NCBI RefSeq assembly: GCF_014633365.1
Contig: NC_068344.1
Span: 11,237,669 to 11,301,668 of the forward strand
Length of the DNA stretch: 64,000 nt
Direction: 5' to 3'
Origin: Diospyros lotus
Taxonomy: Eukaryota > Streptophyta > Magnoliopsida > Ericales > Ebenaceae
This document shows, piece by piece, positions 58,870 through 64,000 of this stretch. A model generated the notes under the pieces. That model ran no database searches, had not been told where the DNA came from, and saw only the letters and a list, made by a program, of their open reading frames with translations. The position numbers and the translations under genes are program-made. How positions within the stretch are numbered: position 1 is the stretch's first letter; the number at the start of each line of letters is the position of its first letter.

Positions 58870-58917
58870 ATTATTTTTGTTTCATTTGTTTTGAGACATG
58901 ATACTTCACATGAATAA
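54769..58917 (+). CDS. Athila gag-pol copy 2, truncated before integrase (1,382 codons)
   Basis: Same frame as the copy at 44,285. Gag, protease, RT and RNase H are intact; the frame then runs about 15 codons into unrelated sequence after 58,869 and stops at 58,917. Compared with copy 1 I noted one amino-acid change (Gly215 to Arg, codon 55,411-55,413) and one silent change (55,917). Without integrase it could not complete transposition alone. Whether it is transcribed is unknown. Confidence 0.9.
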   Translation: MRRSKRLDLVEFDPEIEQTFHQRRREQRAKREQQQSTMDDNENHLVQVERTVEINERDILMGDFMMPPVVENRSSIVYPPYGHDNFQLRPDVINLFSNNIPFYGRIDENPHYHLSRFLEYCGNFKYQGINEEAMRMRLFPHTLKDKAREWLDSLSPGSITTWADLVHKFTLKYFPPAKISKLKHEISTFQQAEIENFHEAWERYKELLRKCPNHRFSLPAQNHYFYAGLTPYSRSTVDSTAGGSIRNKSAGELHDLFETMSEQFVMWPDRSSNRRAAGVHEVDMNTLMLAKIDALSKQMENLKYSPSVNMVQGSLPVCVTCGANHLSSECPLTVRDHSLTEQAAYAQNFPRQQNFQRPQNNPYSSTYNPGWRNHPNFSYGNNQGVQNPPKQGRPHEEKGGWEEAISKLQERSERTDAAIKNIETQIGQLAKILTERQQGTWPSNTEVNPKEQANAITTRSGVQLPEIHVKRPSVEKKNDAEKKIATENKEPEDIAEQEKVVSSPIKPYVPPIPFPQRLRKHKLDKQFEKFLEVFKRLHINIPFAEALSQMPSYAKFMKEILSNKRKLEEHETVMLTEECSAILQNKLPPKLKDPGSFTIPCTIGSLYFERSLCDLGASINLMPFSIFQKLGLGEAKPTRVSLQLADRSVKHPRGIVEDILVKVDKFIFPADFIILDMAEDRDIPLILGRPFLATGRALIDVQKGQLMLRLNDEQITFNVFKALKFPTASDSCFQIDTLDKEIENTFTLNQPSDPWEACVMHSQVEDTDSATIEECVKYLQRSELIQKGKQYKALGTGPPRPLPSIQQAPKLELKQLPSHLRYAYLGESSTLPVIIAKSINQEEEEKLLRVLREHKSALGWTIADIKGISPSLCMHKILMEDTYKPVVQHQRRLNPHLQEVVRAEVLKLLDAGIIYSISDSAWVSPVQVVPKKGGITVEKNENNELIPVRPITGWRVCIDYRKLNDATRKDHFPLPFIDQMLERLAGHSHYCFLDGYSGYNQIPIAPEDQEKTTFTCPYGTFAYRRMPFGLCNAPATFQRCMMSIFSDMVERFIEVFMDDFSVFGSSYDECLKNLTLVLKRCEETNLVLNWEKCHFMVQEGIVLGHRISVRGIEVDKAKIQVIEKLPPPTSVKGIRSFLGHAGFYRRFIKDFSKITKPLCNLLEKDVKFTFSEECLKSFTTLKEKLISAPIIVAPDWNMPFELMCDASDYAVGAVLGQRRDKVVHVIYYASRTLNDAQMNYATTEKELLAVVFAFEKFRSYLIGSKVIVYTDHAALKYLFSKKEAKPRLIRWVLLLQEFDLEIRDKRGCENVVADHLSRLEQQNQSETGDINEKFPDEQLLRVERASSETEVPWYADYVNYLASNIVPIIFVSFVLRHDTSHE

Positions 58918-58987
58918 ACATTAAAACAAACTTTATGTCCTTTGTCACACAATTGACTTATGCTAAGCAAATTATGTTTAAGACCTT
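58870..58987 (-). pseudogene. C1 GAG-pre-integrase fragment
   Basis: Minus-strand translation GLKHNLLSISQLCDKGHKV matches the conserved copia segment between protease and integrase. It is cut on one side by the Athila breakpoint (58,869) and on the other by solo LTR S5 (TSD ACCTT). The integrase core that should follow is absent from the window. Confidence 0.85.
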
Positions 58988-61462
58988 TGTAACGCTCCGC
59001 TCCCACTTACGGGTGCCACTCATGAACAATCATCTGCACTGCTCACATGCTTGGTCATTTGTGAAGGGCAGACTATGTTTCGACACGAAATGCCCTAAGT
59101 GGGAACCAGGTTTCGTCCTTCCCTTCCCTCAATCTTAGGATCGACCAGCAGATTTGGGCTTTAACCATACCATACTTGGCTAATTAATTTTCATTAAGCT
59201 TGCTCAATCATCATGATTATTATTTTAATTCTTCTTCTTTCCAAGAATTCCACCGAACTCCATATGTTTCAAAATTCCAACCACCCATTGGTTTTTCCAA
59301 AATTTGAGGAAAAATCCATAATTTTCATTTTCAAAAATTTGGTATTTATCTTCGAAAATGCCCAAAAAAAATCTTTTGATTTTAAAAATTCCTCTGGGGG
59401 CCAAAATCAATCAAGAAATGCCCTAAAAATCCCTATCTTTTTGAATTTTTTTTTAAAAAAAATTAGCCGGAAGGGCCTGCTGGCGCGCCCTTGCCCACGC
59501 GGCTAGCGCACCCTCGCCCGTGTGCCTGCTGCCTGCTTTGGCCCCCTACGAGCTACCTGGTGGCCCTGGCTACTGCCACCAGCCTTCCACCATTTTAACT
59601 TTTTTTTTTTTTTTTCCCTTGGGCTTTTTAACCCGAAATTTTCATAAATTAACTTAAATAAATAATCACCAAAAAACTTCACATTTCCAACAAAAATCAT
59701 TTTTCCAACACCCAAAATAAACACCAAACATACATCCAAAATAAAATACACCCATGGTCTTAAGCTTTAACAAGCCATTACCAACCAAATAAATTACAAC
59801 ACATGCTTAGGCTTTAACAAGCCATAAAACTAACAAATATCCACCATTAGCTTCCCAACTTCAAGATTGCAACACTCATTTTTTCTCTTGGCATGAACGA
59901 TCTACAAGGTGAGGGTGAAAACCTCATGGGCCATAAAGCTCAGTAAGGGTGCAATGCATGTAAATATGAGTATAAACAATATTATATATGCCAAATGCAT
60001 GCAAATGAGGTTATGTCCTATCATCCTCACAATCCACCAAGATTTGAGGTATCAACCTACACCTCCCACAATACTAGTCCTCCATATGGCTATAGGTCCA
60101 CTAGATTCACATCATACAAGTTTAACCACTACATGCAAATGCTACATAAAAATTTTATCAAACATATTTACCAGTTGTAAGGCCATCTCCACATGGGGCC
60201 ATACCTTACCTTAACACCATTTTGAAGTCTTCAAGAATCATTTTATCTCCTTGCACCTCTTCTCCCTAAGTGATCCTTGAATAATCAAGATCCTATATTC
60301 AACAAAAAGATTAAAAGAATGAAAAACTAGCCTTAAAATGGATAATAGGCACACTTTCTTACCTTTCTTTCTTTTATTTTTTTTCTTCTCTTTCCTTTCT
60401 TCTTCAAGGCTCTTCAAATGGAAAAAATTTGAGACAAAGGCTCTCATTCCCTTTTTATATTTCTCTTGTCTTGATATCTCAAATTTAAGACTTTATCTTA
60501 GCCCTTGATTTCCCTTTGCTTTTAGAGAAGAAATCTCAACCATACAAGAAAGCACAATCCAAGTGCTTTGCTAGGATTTAATCCTAGCCTTTAATTTAAT
60601 TTGGAGATAAAATCTCCACCACTCATCCTCTTTCTCTTGAAATTTCTAAACCCATTTGGCAATCCATGCTAACTTAGAACCTTTAATTCCATCCCTTGGA
60701 TCTCTTCCAAATTTTCAAGACCAAATCTCCATCCTTGGATCATCTTGGTTTTCCACTCCAAAATTAGGCATTTTCCTCATTTATTTAATTTAACTAATTT
60801 CACCCCATCACATGAGTGATCACTTGAGAGACATATATCATTTATTTCCTATTTAATTTAATGGGATCATTTTTCATCATTAATGCTCGATCATTTTTCA
60901 TTTCTTTTTGGATTTTCTTTTAATTCACCACAATCATGCCTCTCATTAAATGCAAGAATGACCATTTATCATTTTTTTTTGCATTTATTTAATTCTCTTT
61001 TATCTTTGACCACACATTGCCATGTGTCACTCTAAGACACCATATTTGGCTTCTAAGATTTAATCTAAGCCATCCATGTGACATCACCACATTAATTCAC
61101 CAATTTAGGGAAAAATCAATTATTTCCTCACATAATTGAATATTCACTATTTTTCATAATTTAATTCCCTTATGAAATTTCACTCCAAATTACTAAAAAT
61201 GCCCTTTGTGAATTATTAATCTCATTTATCTCCACATAAATACAAAAATGGGAAATTAATTCACTTCCATACTTAATTCCACCTAGGAATTATTTTCAAT
61301 TTACCAAATTACCCTTTATTGGACTTCACTATTCGAATTACCAAAATGCCCCTCTCATATAGCACCATTATTTTCAACGATCCTTCACTTTTTCAAGGGC
61401 ATTTTTGGAAGTTTCTCACTTCCTTTCTCATTCTCTTAACACCAGCAACATGGGGTGTTACA
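58988..61462 (-). mobile_element. Solo LTR S5 (gypsy/chromovirus, 2,475 bp) nested in C1, TSD ACCTT
   Basis: Plus-strand termini TGTAACGCTCCG and TGGGGTGTTACA, with perfect ACCTT duplications at 58,983-58,987 and 61,463-61,467. Its minus-strand start (TGTAACACCCCATG, then GTTAAGAGAATGAGAAAGG) matches the start of the LTRs of element Z, and its other end matches the Z 3' LTR end, so it is the same family in opposite orientation. TATA-like sequence (minus) lies at about 60,453-60,463. No genes. Confidence 0.88.
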
Positions 61463-61704
61463 ACCTTCTACTAAGACAACATTTTATAATACAAAATTTG
61501 AAAAGAAAATTGAGCCAATGCCAAGAATCTTACCTTTTGAGTTGTCACCATATACAACATTACCTCTTTGCTTGTTGGTGATGTTGTTGAATAGGCGCTT
61601 ATCCCCAGTCAAGTGTTTGGAGCATCCACTATCTAGAAACAACTTGCTCCTCATAACATTAGTGGCTAGAGAAACTTGCCACAAAAACAATCAAGTTGCT
61701 TCCT
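61463..61704 (-). pseudogene. C1 aspartic protease fragment
   Basis: Minus-strand translation contains LFLDSGCSKHLTGDKRLFNN, the copia protease active site (D-S-G), then VVYGDNSKGKILGIGSI. The frame is broken from gag by a frameshift or stop and is cut at the S5 insertion. Confidence 0.85.
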
Positions 61705-63253
61705 TTAGTACCCAAACCACTTTGGTCCATTCATGTAAGTATAGAGCTCTTCCTTAAGAACCCAAATTTGCTTAAACCTATATGGATTGTTTCTTATGAA
61801 ACATTTATTAATTGAATGACCATGCCTACCACAATAATGGCATGTAGTCCTATTTCTTGAAAATTTTGGTTTATGAAATGATTTCTTAGGCTTTTGATAA
61901 GACGTTTTCACAAAAGCAGCTTTATTTTACTTAACTTGGAATGGATCAAAACCTATTCCTTGCTTATTTTCAAAATTCTTTTGAGCTCCTAAAATTATTT
62001 TTAACGCCTTTTTACCTTCAATAAGATTTTCTAGAGATTCCTTTAAATCCAAATTTTGTTTAGAAATATTTTCTTTTTCATCAATCAAAACCTTTTTCTC
62101 ATTAATCCAAGATTCTTTTTATTAATTTAATGAAATCACTTCTTCATTTAGAGATTTTAATTTCTTCTTTAGAACATTATTTTTCAAACTAACTTTTTCA
62201 AATTCACTTATAACATCATTAAATGCATCATGTAATTCATCAAGAGTAAAATTTGTAATTGCAAGAGTAGAGTGGGAGTTTACCTCTTTTTCTATTTTGA
62301 CCATGAGGCATAGATTGACCACTTCTACATCTTGGGATTCATCACTTGAAGAGAAGTCATTCTCACTCCATGTGGCTAAGGCTTTATTCTTTCCTTTCCT
62401 AGCCTTATTCTTCAACAAAGGACAATTTGTCCTTACATGACCTAACTTCTTGCACTCAAAACATCGAACTTGGTTAGAAGTATCTTCTTTTTGTTCTTTT
62501 TCTTTCTTAAAATTCCTTCTTTGATTAAATCTATCTTTTTTCATAAATCTACTAAATCTCCTAGCAAACATAGCAAAATCCTCAGCTTCATTATCTTGAG
62601 AATTTTGATATTCTTTCTCTACTTTAAATGATACATTTTTATTTTTCTTTGACTGATCTACATAATCACTTTTCATCATGATTTCATGAGTCATTAATAA
62701 TCCTAATAGATTATCAAAGGATAAGGTATCTAGATCTTTAGCTTCGATTCTGGATGTAACTTTAGGATCCCAAACCTTAGGAACACTTCTTAGAACTCTA
62801 GACCGGTGATAATATCATTAAACCTAGTGAACATCTCCTTTATAGATTCATTTTATTTTATGAAAAACAACTTATAATCACAAATAAGTAATTTTTTTTT
62901 GTTTCTTTTACTTGCTTGGTACCTTCATGAGTTACCTCTAGTTTATCCCAAATTTCTTTTACCATTTTGCATGTTGAGACTCTATTGAACTTCTCAGGGT
63001 AAAGAACACAAAATAAGGGATTCATGGCTCTTGCATTTGCTTCCATATTCCCCTTGTCAACTTTTGTCCATTCCTTCATTTTCTCCATGTTGGATTGCTT
63101 TATCTCCTTCTTAACAGATTGCAAAAGATTAAAATCATGCATGAGAAAACAAGTCATATTTTTCTTCCAATAATTATAGTTAGAACCATGAAAGAAAGGG
63201 GGATGGGTAATGCTTTGATTGTCGGATTGAGATGAACTAGCAAAATGTTCCAT
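61705..63253 (-). pseudogene. C1 gag with two zinc knuckles, frameshifted
   Basis: N-terminal part at 63,253-62,858 (PPFFHGSNYNYWKKNMTCFL; EIWDKLEVTHEGTKQVKE) is a copia gag of the UBN2/DUF4219 type. After frameshifts it continues at 62,694-62,122 with the first knuckle CFECKKLGHVRTNC and an Asp/Ser-rich WSENDFSSSDES, followed by a coiled-coil region. A second knuckle CHYCGRHGHSINKC lies at about 61,800-61,840. Stops at about 62,121 and 61,925 and frameshifts near 62,860 disable it. Confidence 0.82.
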
Positions 63254-63296
63254 GAATGGATCTTTTACCCTAGGTTGTTAGACCTTTGAAAAGAAT

Positions 63297-64000
63297 TGTA
63301 TAGAAATGGCACCACAACCCAAGAAGGGGGTGAATTGGGTTATGTAAAAAATTTGATTGAACATAACATCCTTTTCACTAAAAAATAAGATTTTAATGCA
63401 AATGAGTGTAAATGAGGATTGTTTTGCACAAAGGATAAAATCAAGAAGAAAAGCAATGGAGGGACGCAACGATATATAGTGGTTCGGCTAAACTAAGTGT
63501 AATTTACTCCCTTATCTCCTCACTAAGGGTTTTGAAACGATTTACTATATCTTTTTACTTGATCTCAAGTAGGCCCTCTAGTCCCCAAGACTAGGAATTA
63601 TAATCCTCTTACTTAGATAAGTAAGCCCTTTAGCAATAAGGTAGGAAATATAACATTCCATAATTGATGTAGACCCTTTAACAATCTTGCTAGAAAATGT
63701 AAGAGATATACAGAAAATAGATTTTAAGAGATGAAGCTCTTAGTTACAAGATCTCTCAAAATAAGCACAAGACTTGAAAACAAATAATACAAAAATGAAT
63801 ACAAAGCCTTTGAGAGAAAAAAAGAATGAAACAATTGAGCACTTGTAAGTTTGTAGTAGAGTCACTTGGATCTATTGAATGATTCGCAAGACCTCTATTT
63901 ATAATGCTTGGCGAGGGATTTCAAAAATATGCCCATTGGTGGTAGATAGTCGCAATTGATGACTTGACGAACTAATCGTTGGAAGACTTTGCAATAACAA
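63297..64000 (-). repeat. 5' LTR of C1, partial (runs off the window)
   Basis: Plus-strand start TGTATAGAAATGGCACC matches 26,894 (TGTATAGCAATGACACC), and the two stay colinear to the end of the window, including TATAGTGGTTC and the minus-strand TATA (about 63,892-63,903). A canonical tRNA-Met primer site is not visible next to it at 63,254-63,296; this junction appears altered. Confidence 0.8.

Larger units (their letters stand above)
26894..64000 (-). mobile_element. Ty1/copia element C1 with envelope-like ORF, multiply interrupted
   Basis: Read on the minus strand: 5' LTR (64,000 to 63,297, continuing off-window), gag (63,253-61,705), protease (61,690-61,484), GAG-pre-integrase (58,987-58,870), RT (37,521-36,977), RNase H (34,490-34,167 and 32,416-32,140), envelope-like ORF (31,672-28,650), purine tract and 3' LTR (28,191-26,894). 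The two LTRs match closely over at least 600 bp. Insertions with duplications sit between these parts. The integrase core and the N-terminal half of RT are missing, apparently deleted. The gag with two zinc knuckles and an extra ORF after pol suggest the SIRE-type copia lineage, but that is inference. Confidence 0.8.

Noticed and set aside
1..64000. tRNA, rRNA, microRNA or a second host gene
   Set aside because: No clover-leaf with A/B boxes, rRNA core sequence or non-transposon multi-exon gene was recognised. The tRNA-like match at 44,153 is a primer-binding site.

Overview
The window is nuclear DNA from a flowering plant. It is AT-rich, holds one host gene with introns (a multi-KH RNA-binding protein) at the left end, and about 54 kb of nested LTR retrotransposons to its right. 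The species cannot be named from this alone. There are no prokaryotic operons, CRISPR arrays, rRNA genes or tRNA genes.

Left part (1-9,664). The last five coding exons of a KH-domain gene (751-5180, + strand) encode its final two KH domains. One intron carries an L1 (LINE) 3' remnant and a small inverted-repeat element. Downstream of the stop, about 2.2 kb consists of two local tandem-duplication arrays, one of about 522 bp x2 and one of about 330-370 bp x3.

Middle part (9,665-26,893). This holds a long inverted-repeat element, a 2.5 kb solo LTR, and a decayed Ty3/gypsy element of Tat/Ogre type. The Tat pol gene (protease/RT on the left, RNase H/integrase on the right) is split by a 9.7 kb non-coding LTR element at 16,214-25,961 (TSD TCATG), and that element is itself split by a 2.4 kb solo LTR at 16,878-19,304 (TSD CTAAG).

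Right part (26,894-64,000). A single decayed minus-strand Ty1/copia element (here C1) with an envelope-like ORF runs from its 3' LTR at 26,894 to its 5' LTR, which leaves the window at 64,000. Its gene order can be followed across at least six insertions. Five are solo LTRs: 28,889-30,182; 30,933-31,465; 32,417-34,166; 34,491-36,976; 58,988-61,462. The sixth is a 21 kb block (37,522-58,869) holding another long LTR with its own nested solo LTR, and then a very young Athila-type Ty3/gypsy element.

The Athila element is the only one with intact coding capacity: a 1,779-codon gag-pol, a tRNA-Asp-type primer site, a predicted spliced envelope-like ORF and near-identical 1,439 bp LTRs. It is followed head-to-tail by a second copy truncated in pol, giving LTR-internal-LTR-partial internal.

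The most unusual signal is non-coding. Several unrelated LTR families here carry arrays of short palindromes. The Athila U3 and its envelope leader carry GC-rich palindromes centred on ATGCAT. Three other families carry dispersed palindromes sharing a TCGA core: CATTCGAATG, GGTCGAC and TTTCGAAA. Degenerate copies look like CpG-deamination products. All boundaries and target-site duplications were read by eye; family assignments rest on protein motifs and were not checked against a database.
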